Notes: generated by a model from the letters alone, not told the origin. Numbered from the stretch's first letter, positions 12,001-24,870 are shown. The stretch is 64,000 nt of DNA from Stenopsyche tienmushanensis (GCA_008973525.1 WACJ01000307.1:186001-250000), one strand, 5' to 3'. Numbers and translations: made by a program.

Positions 12001-12694
12001 AAATATGACACTTATAAAGAAGATTGCATTTAGATGAAACACTGGATTGTTGATTCAGGTGGTTACTTAAATCAAAATGATTAATAACAATTAACATAAT
12101 CAAAATTACACTTATGGTCACTTTTTATTCAAAACAGTTAATAAATAAATCATAAATAAATATCACCTCACTCAGGCATCTTGGTTTCAAATTTACATGA
12201 GGTATTGTCAGGAACCGCAGTTTTAAAAATGGCACATATACTATAAATACTATTTAAAAGTGGTAGGCTATGGTTTTATATGTTAGAAGGAACAATGAAA
12301 TATCAATTATATACGTTACAGTCAAAACTCGTAATAAGTTTGAACGCATTTTTACTAGTTGAAACCAGTCTATACTGGATGTCTCAAGAGTCTCAATAAT
12401 CAGGAAAGTAGTTCTTGGAATGCTTTGAATAATATTAAAAAATGATTCAGTACTACCTCTTTATAGCTTATCGCCAATGGTTTCAAGCTTATTTGAAATT
12501 GGTCAATAACAAAATTTATATTTCGCAAATGCACATATCATGCATTAACGAAAATACTGTTAGGTAACAATATAAAAATATAATTTATGTTTGCATTATA
12601 AAAAAATCTAAATCATCTATATTTCAGACTTAACAAGGACATTAAGAATATTTTTAGTAAATAAAATATGACTCTGAACAACATTTTGTTTATA
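9033..12694. other. AT-rich intergenic region without recognised gene
   Basis: Between the nanos start and the MITE downstream of the lipid phosphatase gene. Base composition is extremely AT-rich and open frames are short. A dispersed repeat of about 60 bases at 10,705-10,760 (family F, ATTAGTCTCACAGACTACAG) recurs at 26,888 and 36,218. I see no RNA gene or transposase here. Confidence 0.5.
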
Positions 12695-12939
12695 CAGGGT
12701 GTGGCAGGGAAACCTCCTTATTTGATATGCACATGCTGAAGCAACAATTATTCCTAGAAGGGTGGAGTAGCGCTCGTTTGAAAAAGTGGGACCTAATGTT
12801 TTTCTCTGTCATGTAGGTTAAGTATGCAGTGAATGAGGGAGGAGCGTGCGTTCACTTTAGAAGCATCACTCCACTTTTCTCAAAATAACTGTTGCTTTAG
12901 GGTGTGTTTTAAGTAAGGTAGTTTCCCTGCCGCATCCTG
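12695..12939. mobile_element. TA-flanked MITE (family B), about 245 bases
   Basis: The ends are inverted repeats of about 29 bases: CAGGGTGTGGCAGGGAAACC on the left, and CAGGATGCGGCAGGGAAACT as the reverse complement of the right. TA lies directly outside both ends (12693-12694 and 12940-12941), as for Tc1/mariner-type elements. A second, left-truncated copy ends at 56,224. It lies just downstream of the phosphatase poly(A) signal. No coding capacity. Confidence 0.8.
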
Positions 12940-12995
12940 TACATTGTGATATTTATTTTTTTGGTCTTTTAACACCAAAAAAATTAAAAACCCTT

Positions 12996-13001
12996 TTTAT
13001 T
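12996..13001 (-). terminator. Poly(A) signal of the lipid phosphatase gene
   Basis: AATAAA on the minus strand, 34 bases past the stop at 13035-13037. Position and spacing would give a very short 3' UTR ending before the MITE. Confidence 0.5.
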
Positions 13002-13034
13002 TCCATTATCTTAATTCCTCATATTCACCCACCA

Positions 13035-16000
13035 TTATATCCATTTAACTTGCTCTTTAGTCACAGGAATTATACTTTTGTATGCATCATCATTCTTGTC
13101 GATCTTCAAAATGGCCTCTTCTATCAATGTTTCACTTATATTTTCAGATGGCACATAAGACATTTTACAAGTAAGGCAGGCTACTGAACTATCAGACGTT
13201 GCAGAAAGCGCACTGTCTCTTCTATGAATTGTGCTGATAGATTGTCGGAAAGTAGTATATGGTTTGTGACTCTGTTGTGAATTTAGAGAGGGATAATGTT
13301 GCCTATAGCACATATAACTAATAGACAAACCAAGAATCGATCCAACTGTAACGTCTGTAAAAAAAAAAAAATCAAATGAAAATAACAAAGGATATAAAAT
13401 TCTATTATAAACTCAGCGGTATAGAAAGAGGCCCAAATTTAATATATAGCCTGAATCAAAAATATGTGAAAACCATGGAAGTTTTATACAAAAATTACAT
13501 TATATTGATATCTGTATGCATTTTAAATTAGTTAATTAATAAATAAACACGCAATTTAATTGGATTTGAGTAATTAATAAAAGTAATCAATTTACAGAAA
13601 TCTTAGTTTTATATCAGACGAGCGTAATTTTCAATAATCATAATCAAACATACTAGGAAAGCTACGAAATATTGTATGTTGCCTCTTTTTGTTTGGATGA
13701 CTTCTTGCATGTGGTCAGACATGTTCTGAATTGTATTTTTAGCGTTAACTTAATTTCATCCCAGGCAATAGTGACGGTGATTTTAGGATCATCCAGTCTG
13801 TGGTGGATTTATGTTTGTCTCTCGAGCATGTCCCAAACATGCTTCTTTGGGTTCATATCAAGGTTTCAGGTTGACCACTGCATTTAGCGAATACCAACAT
13901 CTGCAAGGTAAGCATCGACACAGCAAACTGTGTGAGGTCGGATGTTGTCCTGCATTAGTAAAAAATATCATTGCTAATGAACCCCGTGTAAAGCACATGC
14001 TCTCAAGAGCCTTTTCAATATTCTGTTCAGCTGTCAGACTTTCATTGATGACTGCCGACTTTGTGCGGGATTTAGAGCTTATGCCGCCTATACCATCAGA
14101 TCCCTTGTGATAGCTCAGTTTGTCTGGTAGTTATGGTAAGAAAGTGCTCTCTACTCCTTCTGTAGACTCGCTCAAGACCATTTGGACTCCTCAAAGACTC
14201 TCTGGACTCATCTATTAATAAAACTTTGCTCCATTGGTCATTGTTGAGCAGCCCAATGCTGTCTGAAGAGTCCCAGTCCTCATACCGGTCTTCTAGCACG
14301 TAATTCTCTCTCTTTCATACTTCTTATCGTCCACTCGCTCACATTGACACCTCTTTTCGATTGGAGATGCTGCTTAATCTCAACGGTGGTGAAGAACCGT
14401 TTTCGCAGTGCTTTCTAGACGATAAACAATTATCACAAGCCGATATGCATTTTTTTCCACTACTTCTAGATTATCTTGTGTAGAGGTCAGTTTGCTGATA
14501 CTGCTTTATGGCATATCAAAGTGTCGTTCGTGGTACAATCAGGGTAGCAGCCACCTTACCCTGAGTTCAGCCTTGTTCAATAAGCAACATTGCCTATGTG
14601 ACTTAAGCTACAGTGATTGGCATCTTTGAAGCATTTTTTAATCCAAATTAATCGCACCATATAAAAAATAAACAATAAAACAAAGTTTAAATGAAGAACT
14701 GTCAATGAACCACATTTAATTCACTGTATTCATAACGTGGCTAACACTGTTTTGAATATAATGTTGCACAGAAACTAAAACACAATCAATATTTATCGAA
14801 TATCCACTTTTAATAAACAAACACAAGTTCTTTTACATACTTTCATGTAAACAATTAACTAAATGAAACATAGTTGCTTCATATTGCTATTGTTTATGTT
14901 TGGGCCATATTCTGTGTCACTGAATGTTTTTGGTTGAATCCAATAGTATTGTTGAAAACATACTTTAAAAATCATTTAATATAAAACTATAGAGATAAAA
15001 ATCCTTTTTTGTGCTTAAATGATGATATAATAACACTTTACATACCAATGATTTTGATGTTGTAATAAAAGACTAAAGAAAGAAAATTAACATGTTACCG
15101 ATGTATGTAGTTTAAGACACCACTCACTATTAACACTTAACATGTTCAGATGAAGACACACATACTATAAAAAATGGTTATATTATGCACTGTTTTCTAT
15201 AATCTAATTTTCTACAAATTATCCAATATCGTTTGGTTAACTTCACCACTCATATCTTCATCTAAATAGCATGCTTTTGATTATTTTTAGTAGTAGGATT
15301 GGTAACTGATAAATTTATGTCATTATCTGTATTATCAATACAATTTTTAGCAGTGAGATTTACTTTCGTTTGTTGTATGTTGTATATAAAATAATGAAAT
15401 ATGTAAACATTATAATAAATGTTAGTTCATTTTCTTAGTTGTTTTCAGTCAAAGTTGATTCTGCTATTGTGGAAAACTCCGAAGAATATCATTACATGTT
15501 AAGTTTTTTTTGTGATAAATGATTTCTGCTGAACAAATATATAAAAACAAAGCAAAAGGGATATTTCCACATTGTATAAAGACACACTTTCAAAGAATAA
15601 TTATATAAAATATGAACAAATAATTACAGTCACTATTTGATAATACCTTGCCAATGATGATGATAATCACATGTACGACTAAGGGCAACAGTTAATGCGA
15701 CCACTAGTGGAATAATTCCCAATAAAAGGCGCCAGGATGAACCCCGACAAGATGACCATACATGTAGTTTTCCCATTAACCACCATGACATTGTGCCAAA
15801 TGAACTAAACGAAACTGAAAACAAATAGTACGTTAAACACAGAAAATGATTGGAAACACAAATAAAAGAAATATTGCTAAACGTAATAACTAAGAATTAG
15901 TTCCAATTCTAAAGAAGAAAAACATTAAATTGTAGCGTAAAATTTTCATCTTGGTTTACATTTTCGATGCACATGAAACAACAAAAAGTAATATACTCGA

Positions 16001-17650
16001 TGTTGGTATTAAATAATATTTAGTATGTTTAATAGTAATCCATTTATATGAAATAAAATAGCACGCCAATACATTAAAATAAAATTAGAAGCTTTAGAAA
16101 TTTTTGCTTTTAGAAGCTTTTTGGTTTTGCTAAAAAGCAAGTGTATTTTTATATGCTAAATTAAGTATTTTATTAAAATGATAACATGTGTTGCTTCCTA
16201 AGGCAGAAATATAAATAAATCATTGGTTTCTCAACTTAATATATTTATTTATGAACCGATTATTTTAAATGCTTTTGCACTATGCTATATGCTTTATAAC
16301 ACTTTTATTTTAATAAATTAGCATTAATACAAAACAAGCTATGAAAATTTTAGAGAATTTATTATTCGCCCAAATTTAGCGAAACTTCAAGGAAGGTAAA
16401 TAAATTTATTACTCACTGCTGCTGTGTCCACTTGGGAAAGATTTTCTACCTTCGATTACATCTTTAATGGGGCCCGTGCATTGCATTTCTGAATTCATTT
16501 CTCCATCAGGAAAACATCGCCAAAAGAAATCTGGACGGGGTCTTCCTAAATTTAATATTAAAAAGAATTACAACCGAATTTTTGTTATAATCATTTCGAT
16601 TTAAAAAAATATTTAATTGAAAGCTCACCTACAATCAGTTTAACCATATTTGTTAAAATACAATTCATTCCTAACGCTAACGAGACTGTTAGCATTATCT
16701 TGAAACAAAAGGAATTAATTAAATTACATTACAATATATATATATATAAATCATTTAAGTCAGTCAAATAATCTTAATACCTGAATGAAGTCTTCTTTAT
16801 CACGTTTAATAATGAGATGCAATAAAGATAAAATCAGCGGAGTCAACAGGACGAGACTCCACAGACAGACGTTTGAAACATAAGGATCCCTCCGTGGATT
16901 CCTGTATAGCCACATTTCATCGGGATGAATGTATCTATTGAAAGGTATCATTCTCTCAGTCTGGCTAAAAATAGACTCATATTAAAATTAAATGAATAAA
17001 ACTGTATAGATGTATAGATTTAATAAAAAGCTTGGCAAATGTTAGCATATGTTTGAAATAGTACCAATGCTTTAATGAGGTTTGAATTCTAGGGAATGAA
17101 TTAATCGTGTAAATTCAAAATAGACATTAAATTAGCAATGAAATCGGTTTGATCGATAATAATAATATCTTAAATCAGAAGATATTTAATAAGTTAATAA
17201 TTGTACCTATAAAATCAAGCTTATTAACTATATTTATTCAATATTTCATTATGGGTTGAACATTGATCATGATTGAATCAAAATGCAAGCAGTTTTATTA
17301 TGATTTCAGTTTGAAAAATTGAAATGCCAATATTTTTCTGAACCATATGTTTCAAAATTGTACATAAAAATACGAAATACTTTTTTAAAACTGAAATCAA
17401 AGACTGATTTAATTGTGCAATTGTGTTAATTGTGTAAATCAAAATATATTTATTAATAATTTATTCTAGTTTAATATGAATTGTTCTTATTCATTTATTG
17501 TTTGAAAGCATATTGAAATAGCAAATGAGAGTATATAGTCAATAGTCGAGTATTAAATGAAATAAATTTAGGATTTACATACATGAATGCCGCAGCGAGC
17601 AGCGCCCGCAGGAGCAGCTCCCGAGGATAGCTGCCACGCCACCCGCGCAT
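13035..17650 (-). CDS. PLPP5: Phospholipid phosphatase 4/5-like (PAP2 superfamily), six exons, complete
   Basis: Minus-strand exons: 17650-17583, 16964-16781, 16698-16629, 16545-16417, 15814-15647 and 13354-13035. All junctions are GT-AG with matching phase; 312 residues. An in-frame TGA lies just upstream of the start Met. It is an integral membrane enzyme removing phosphate from lipids such as phosphatidate and diacylglycerol pyrophosphate. The family hallmark [12 protein letters not shown] lies near residue 40. The three catalytic motifs are complete: C1 K104-x6-R111-P (KLIVGRPRP), C2 P145-S-G-H148, and C3 S196-R-x5-H203-x3-D207 (within [12 protein letters not shown]). Several hydrophobic segments fit the usual six-helix fold, and CYRQHYPSL closes the conserved part. 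The remaining tail of about 80 residues is Ser/Thr-rich and not conserved to my knowledge. Human PLPP4 and PLPP5 are both similar and the insect orthologue may be single, so the symbol is approximate. Confidence 0.95.
13690..14620 (-). pseudogene. Degenerate Tc1-family transposase inside intron 5 of the lipid phosphatase gene
   Basis: The minus strand, read across frameshifts and stops, gives a Tc1 transposase in order. First is an HTH-like part ([20 protein letters not shown]), then [20 protein letters not shown] (family form WxxVLFSDESRFxLRSPDG), then MQDNIRPHT (second catalytic Asp), then [12 protein letters not shown] where the family has LNPIEHVWDML. The third catalytic residue, normally Glu in a DD34E triad, is Lys here, so the copy is dead even apart from its stops. 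I could not place terminal inverted repeats with confidence. The gene around it is intact, so the insertion is tolerated within the 2.3-kb intron. Confidence 0.85.
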
Positions 17651-20592
17651 TCTATCTGTCACTCACAACTGACGTTATCTGTCACTTCACCTTTAAAATT
17701 TTTCCGTCCTAACATCGCAAATAACGACCAGTACCTGCGTACACACAATTTCATTTGTATTTCATCTCAACACATATAGACAATAAAAAAAATATAAACC
17801 GTGCTACTAAATATTATTTAGTTGCAAATATATTTAAATAATCCCGATATAAATAATTTAAATTTAATTTAAAAAAATGAAAAAGATTCTTTCATTTCAA
17901 AAAGGGAATTCAATATAATTTCTTAATCTGTGTTATGTCCCATTTAATCTCTTGGTCTATATTACGTCATTTTTTTTACGTAATATTATAGCACGCTGAT
18001 TATTGTGGTTTTTTAATATCAACTATAATAAAACAGTAAGCTAGAAAATTTTATTAAAAAAAATATCGATTGCAATTTTGACAATGGGACAAGATTATTT
18101 TTATCAATACTTATTTAGATTGTTATCTGACTTACAGATTATAAAACGATTAGTATGATTTTTATTGATATATTTGATACTTTGAAACGAATGATCTCAT
18201 AAACCGATAACTTACATAAATATTCAAAATGATGTTTATTAGATAAAATAATTTAACACTTTTAACGCTTCTAAAAATATTTTTCAGAATTAAATTATTT
18301 TTATTTAATATCAAGCAATATCAAATATAATATTTATTATGACTTAATGGGATATTGAAGGCATATTATTAAAGTTTTTATAACAGAAATTAACTTGATT
18401 TATTAAGCTTATTATTTTGAATTGGAAACGGATTTGGTTTGTTACATGAATATTTTTTCTTGTGTAAATCAATTAATAATAAAAATACATTATAATTACT
18501 TGATTATTGAAAAAAAATCGGTTATGCAATAACATTTATATCGGTTCGATTACGGTTTTACTGATATACGGTTTCGTACCGGATCGAAGCCTTAAAAAAT
18601 CTACTAAATTCTACAATTTTCGTGGTCATCTATAGTTCATAGACTATTTCTCATTAAAATCATTAACCATTACTGCTGGGTGTTAGTTGCATTCCAAAAT
18701 ATGGTATGTGGATGTATTCGTTTTAAGTGTCAAATCCACGGTGTCGGTGTTAATGATTTCATACTTAACGATGTTTTATGTTTTGTCGTAAAAATATAAT
18801 GGAGTCAAGCATGCAAACATTGTTTTTAAAGCAATATCAGAAGCATTTGGGCTCCCAAACATATCTAAATTAACGATATTGTTTAATCACATTTTAAGGG
18901 CTATAACTTGCCTTTTTCGAATAGGGTAAATATCCATTACACGCTGTATGGGTGAACACAGCAGGAACATTTATCGGTTTATTTTTTGCTGATGTATTAA
19001 TAAACATTTTACGATATTAATACTCGATACATTAAATAAAGGGTCAACTCATAAAGAGTTCGGTTGAATCAACAGTGTTTGATTGAAGGCGAAATTTGTC
19101 AATCATTAAGAGCAGCTAGTGATTTGCTCGGGTCATAGTTTGAGCATTATTTTAAATTAATATGCTGAAAATCAGGGTTTCAAACCGTTATTTTTTTCAT
19201 TTCGGTTTCGGTTATGTTCTAACATTTATATTGGTTCAATAATGGTTTTCGGTTTCGTTCCGCGTTGAAGTCCTGCTGAAAATTGAAATAGGTATGGTGT
19301 TTTCAATTGATAAAACTTGATCTCATTGATTGTATATAGTGTTTTTTCTCGAGAACTTCTCTGATTTCTCGAGAAATCTTAGAAATCAATATTTATTGTA
19401 TGAAACAATATTTTTGTTACGTGTATGATACAAACGCTTCCGTTTTTATAACGCTGCACTGCATATGAGCAAGTTTTTGTAAAAAATGCATTCTGCTTGG
19501 AAGGTTTTAATAGGGTTAAAGCTATTAAAAAAAATGTTTACAAATTTCTAACATTTCAAAATCATCTCATTGTTGCTTAATCTTTTGGCTGCTACAGCGT
19601 TTTTCCAAATATTGTTGAGGATTGCTATCAAATATTTATTTTGTAAAAAAATACAGTAAGATATTATTTAATTCTATTCTCCTTTGGCATTGACAATTTT
19701 ATATTAAGCATAGAATTCTAATTCTAGAATACTTCTAGTTGTTTTCTGCTTTTTTAATTATGTCTTTATTTGTATTAAAAACTTTTTTTTGGCATCATTT
19801 AGAACATTCTATTCCTTCTTTCATAATGACAAACATATTTTTTAAATTTACTTTCTTTGATTATTAATGATTTATTAGTTGACATATTTTATTTATTTAG
19901 AAGTTTATAAACAGGCTTTGCCATATTACATAAAAACAAATTACAAGTATAATAATATTTGAACTATAGAAGAGAAAATACATTAAAAAAAATAATAATT
20001 AAAGAAGATAAAAATGAAATGAAATACAATATATAATTAAAAATAATAAAAAACATAATGGAAAAATAAAATACGTAATAAATAATAAAGATAAAAATGA
20101 CTATATATTATTTTCCATTTCTATTTCTATCGTAGAAGTCGTAAACTTTTAATTTATTTATCATGTAAATGGCAAACATAGTCATCAATGATTCATTGAA
20201 GGTATATTGATTAAATCTAGAATTATATAATACATATATGATAATAATGTAATTTATTAAGGCTTAGCATTCTTCGCTTAATTACAGTTTTTCGGTCGGC
20301 ACTAAAAGGGTTATTCTTCAAAAATTTCACTCACATTTTCTATTTTCTTTCTTCTAATGACTAGAGCCTACTAGTTTATGAACTTACCTTTCGGAAAAAC
20401 CATCTCATTCAATCGCAAAATCCGCAAAAATAATGCACCTATTCTATAATCGATATATTTGAAATTATAGCTTTCATAATTTACGTTTTGAACATTATGG
20501 CTTCTTATTCTCCCCTATTTTGCCGCAAGTTGTATTGATTCTTTAAGGCAACACAACGCAACAACCTTTAAAGCAAAAAACCTGCTTTTATG
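17651..20592. other. AT-rich intergenic region upstream of the lipid phosphatase gene
   Basis: No coding signal. It contains a degraded family A MITE at about 18,516-18,592 and a complete one at 19,173-19,275. A family D repeat lies at 19,335-19,525, followed by simple AT-rich sequence around 19,900-20,100. The promoter of the phosphatase gene should lie in the first few hundred bases, but I see no clear core element. Confidence 0.45.
19165..19283. mobile_element. hAT-type MITE family A with perfect 8-bp target duplication
   Basis: The element 19173-19275 (103 bases) begins CAGGGTTTCAAACCG and ends with an imperfect inverted copy ending AGTCCTG. CTGAAAAT is repeated exactly on both sides (19165-19172 and 19276-19283). 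CAGGG ends plus an 8-bp duplication place the family with hAT transposons. It is too short to encode anything. This is the best-preserved copy and defines the family. Confidence 0.88.
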
Positions 20593-20660
20593 CAGTGGCG
20601 GATTTACCTATAGGCGCAGAAGGTGCGCGTCTCGGGCCTCATAAATTTTAGGGGGCCTCG
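20593..20660. mobile_element. One end of a hAT-like element
   Basis: Starts CAGTGGCGGATTTACCTATA, an end sequence of a widespread insect hAT type, followed by GGGCCTC-containing sequence. I find no matching inverted end within the window and no recognisable transposase in the following 500 bases, so it is a fragment. Confidence 0.45.
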
Positions 20661-21450
20661 AGTAGTTTTCGACTCGTCGCGTAATTCAAGGGATATTCTC
20701 GTTCCTTGAAATATACGGCTTTACTTTGTACGGAAATCCCGCACATATGGAGGACCAAAAGGGAGTTGAATCAGAATTTGTCCCAGGCTGAAATGGCGTC
20801 TCTCGATGATTAAATTCGCCACTACTCTTATGACTAAGAAAATATTTATCAAATCCAAACTCAAAATTAATATGAATTTTTTGGTGCATTCTCCAAATTT
20901 GGCTCGTGGCCGGAAGATCGTTGTCTATATACAATTAATCATTTCACCTTATACATGTCCGCTGACCAAATTATTCAAGGGAATCCCTTTTGGACATAAA
21001 TTAATTGTTGAATACGGAGATGATGGATGTTTACGGATAGCATCAATCTTGAAGACTTGCTGCGGATTATAGCGGCCTTCCAAGTTTCTTAGCAAATATG
21101 AAAATTAAATTCCTCGAATATTATGTTAATAAAATTTGTACTTTGATTAGTCAGTATAGCATTTTAACGTGCAAAACGAATACTTATTTTAACAGCAGAC
21201 GATCAAAGCAATCTATTATTTTTAATATGAATAAATATACAATTTTTTACTTATAATTTAAACATTATAGTTAATTCATCTTGTATTGTCATTTTTTAAT
21301 TATCTATTTTATAAAAAAAACTGTCTTAATTATTATATAATGGAACTGTTTTGGTTATTATTTCGGTTCGATAAACTTGTTCCTTCAAAAAAAGTTAGAG
21401 CACTCTTATTTAAAGTTTATTCTACGAGCCATTAAAAATGTACAATGTAA

Positions 21451-21804
21451 TAATAGATTGTCCAGTTGAAAATGTCGTTTTTTAAATTAAAGAGTTAAAT
21501 TTTAAAAAAAATCAAATGGTCATCATTGATTTATGTTTTTGGTCATGTTGATTATCCCTTTAGAGTCCCAGCATTCACTTTAAAGAGCTTTTTTAATGTT
21601 AGGTCCGGTCAAGGGGTTGGTTTCTTCACCTGCCGCTTTGAAAGCCATTGTCTTTTGAGTTTTTAATTTAAGTATAACGACCACTTTTCATTTCCAAGTA
21701 ACAAAATATACAAAATGTATTGTCAAAGGGATGGCTGAGACACAATTGATGGTCAAAATGTAAGTATGGAAAAAGAACGACATTTTCGACTGGACAATCT
21801 ATTA
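21451..21804. mobile_element. MITE with about 33-base inverted ends (family C)
   Basis: The left end TAATAGATTGTCCAGTTGAA is the near-exact inverse of the right end, and the match runs on through AAATGTCGTT. The length is about 354 bases. TA or TTA is plausible as the target, but the exact duplication is ambiguous in this AT-rich flank. No coding capacity; a single copy in the window. Confidence 0.75.
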
Positions 21805-23559
21805 TATTACAAATAAACCAATTTGTTTACATTGAAAAAAAGACACATGTAAATGATAATCACATAAAACGTAACTTGCTATAAGGAAGTGACTCATGTG
21901 GTTAGAATAACGACAACATTTTAGTATCATTATATTTATAAATAATAATTTTTATCCGCCCTTATTGTAGCCCTGCCTAGCATTAGTCCCAGATATGAAC
22001 GCTAGGATGAATCGGAAGCGAGCTATTAGTGAAAGAAGAGCAGCATATATGCGGAGAAACGTCGTCCGCAAGATGAGAGAAGACTCGGGGCCACAAACAA
22101 TGGAGGGAGAATCGAGTGCGCTGCGCACTAACTTGTCGAACAATAGACGCACTTCTCGAGAGCTTTTGAATTACCGTTCGTGTCGAAAAATAAATCCCAG
22201 CATCTCGGAGCCATTCCGACGAGCGCTCTTTTCGTGTAGGCAAATTTCAAAGCCACTCATCAGCATCTTTAGCGGTACACACCCTCGCCAAACAGGATTA
22301 GCTTTCTACAGCCTCCGCCGCAACAGACCTTACCACCTATGCTCCATTGCAGCTGCTAAACTCTTCACAAAAGCACGCTCAATTCATCGGCTTATTGCAT
22401 TATTCATATGCCTCTTCTCGACAAATATGCACAATCGAGAATTCTCATTTCTTGAGGAATTTTCTCATTTCTCGAGAAATTTATATTGTATAAAATAGAA
22501 TTTGTACAAATATTTTTGATACAAGCACAACCACTTCCATTTTTAAAACGCTGCACTGCATATGAGTGGGTTTCTGCCAAAACGCATTCTGTTTGAAAGG
22601 ATTTATTTGGGTTCTAGATATGACAAAAAAAATGTTCATTTCTTATTTTGAAACTCGTCTTATCTTGGTTTAAGAAACAAAAGATACATCCCAGACTTAT
22701 TCGTTTCGACATAAAAATATCCATACTTTCTCAGAAAGTCGAAAGACCTCAACAGCTTATCCGACGATAGCGATTTTGGCAAATTATACCTACATTCAAT
22801 AAAGTTTTTTTTAAAAATAGATTGTGTTAAATAATTTATTTCGAAAATGGAAGATCGATTCAGGTCATCAGTGATACTGATATAATATTGTCAATAAATT
22901 TAAAACTCAAAGAAAGAACGATTGCCAATCTCTGGTTTAAATCAAATATTTTTTATTTTCATACAAGAGGTCGAAAGCCCTACCTGCCCTATGGGCGAGG
23001 ATTAGATCCCGTTTTAAACTTAAAGATTTATCATGCATTTTCGCGTTTTTCTCGGGAAGGAACCGACATGTTATTAGCATTTTAATATTAGATTCATTTG
23101 AAATGTGTAGCTCTCATAAAATTTGAATTCTTAAAGTCCTTTTTACAAAATAAAAAGTAATTTATAAAATGCGTACGTCACCCATGTATCAATTTTAGAT
23201 GGGAAGATTGCTAGCTAAAAAGTGATTTCCGGTGTCAGGTTTGCTTTACAGACATCTTTTGACGAATTTATTCTCGACGTCGTACATTTTATTATCGACC
23301 AGAGCTCGAAGTTCCCGATGTCGAGCTCGACTTGACGTCTTGACGTCAGCTCTAAAGCCATATGTCTTTTCGACGCGGATTATTAAAACAAATACAGGTG
23401 ATCTTTGTTACAGCGTTCTGGCAATATTTCATGTAACCTGCATTTCGATGGATTCTTTTATGAAAACCGCCATTCTTATTTATTTATTTTGAGATTGTTG
23501 CTTTTTCATGATCCTCTCGCCGGTCCAAACTATCGATGATGTCATGGTTAGTTTTTAAG
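21805..23559. other. Intergenic region with repeat family D; no supported gene
   Basis: The block 21,950-22,430 is less AT-rich and holds a 167-codon plus-strand open frame, but the protein has no recognisable domain and runs straight into the family D repeat at 22,435-22,625. I therefore do not call it a gene. The rest is AT-rich and featureless. Confidence 0.4.
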
Positions 23560-23990
23560 TTAGAAAGAAAGTATGAACTCTATGAAGATTCTAGAATTCG
23601 TTGTATAGTATGCAAAGGGATCTGCCTTGTCATACTATGAATCTGCATTTTATAGTAGGCAGTTAAGTGGGAAAAATAATCGATTAAAGATGACCCTCAT
23701 GCAGGGCGTCTTGTTGAACCGACTTCCCTAGAATTGTGCTAATAAAGCCGGTTGTGTATTTCAATTGTGTCGAGAATATAGAATTTTCAGTAAAAGGAGT
23801 GTTGGGCATTCATGAAAAACATAACATGTCCAAGGCTAGCGAAAGATTATCTCTGAGAATGTTGGCTTTTATTCAAATTGATGCTCAGCGAATGTTTTGT
23901 CCAGAAAATTTAGGACTATTAAATGAGGATCCGAATGATACATTCCAAGCTAAGATAAAAAGATCTTGGAAATATTAGATTTTCTTTAAA
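23560..23990 (+). pseudogene. Degenerate mariner transposase, N-terminal half
   Basis: Read across frame changes, the plus strand gives SIKDDPHAGRLVEPT, matching the mariner block xIEDDPRxGRPVExT. It then gives LGIHEKHNMSKASERLSLRMLAFIQ and later PENLGLLNEDPNDTF, matching the mariner HTH/linker (LGMxKVxARWVPRxLTxxQ ... NLxLLxxDPxDF). Several stops and at least two frameshifts are present. The catalytic DD34D half is not recognisable downstream, so the copy is truncated as well as decayed. The same DNA holds an 80-codon open frame that is only part of this remnant. Confidence 0.75.
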
Positions 23991-24674
23991 TGCCCTTAAA
24001 AACGATTAGCAATGGTATTTTAAAATAATAGATTGCCATCAGATAATTTGCTATTTGAATATTTAAACAGTAATTATTGAAGATGAGACACATTTTAAAC
24101 GATAAAAATGAAGGAAATGGTTATGATTTGTTTTATTATTATTTCTATGGAAATTAAGGCAACCAAAGAAATGCGTAACGAGTTGAGAGATTATATTGAA
24201 ATATTAGGCTTTCCCGAAAGAAATCCATTATTTTTTCGTTTGGGTTCAGTACATATTTGAACACGGCGAAGGAAACATCTTTGTAAAAAAAATCTGTGCC
24301 TTGTCAGCTTTATTTTTTGTGGCAGAAAACTCATTTTATTGTTAAGGGTGCACAGTGGCGAAATCCGAAACCGACAAATATTCGACATATGCTGATTTTT
24401 CTTGATTAGGACTTGAACACGACCAAGGCCATAAACACCATTAATGATATTTATAGACCTGCCCTAATGATAGACATGTGTTATTTGGCGATTGGCATAT
24501 GACAAATTTTGTTTTAGACGACATTAAATTTCGATAAAGATATGCTGCGATTAGTATTTTTTTTCGAGAAATATGCAGAATAAAAAATATTTTTTATGGT
24601 GAAACGAATAAGTTTAGGACATATCTTTTGTTTATTAAACAAAGATAAGCCGAGTTTGAAAGTAGAAAATGAAT

Positions 24675-24870
24675 TTTTTTCGTCATGTCTAGAACCCCAA
24701 TAAAACCTTTCAAACGGAATGCATTTCGGCAGACACTCGCTCATATGCAGTGCGTCGTTTTAAAAATGGAAGTGGTTGTATTTGTATAAAATATATTCGT
24801 ACAAATGTTATTTCATACAATAAAAATTAATTTCTAAAATTTCTCAAGAAATGAAAATAATCGAGAAATT
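24675..24870 (-). repeat. Dispersed repeat family D copy
   Basis: The inverse of the copies at 19,335 and 22,435, sharing the core around CATATGCAGTGCGTCG, AAGTGGTTGTATTTGTAT and a TTTCTCAAGAAATG end. Copy number of at least four in the window, one of them inside a nanos intron. Class unknown. Confidence 0.65.

Noticed and set aside
21995..22498. 167-codon plus-strand open frame
   Set aside because: It runs into a copy of dispersed repeat family D and has no recognisable domain.
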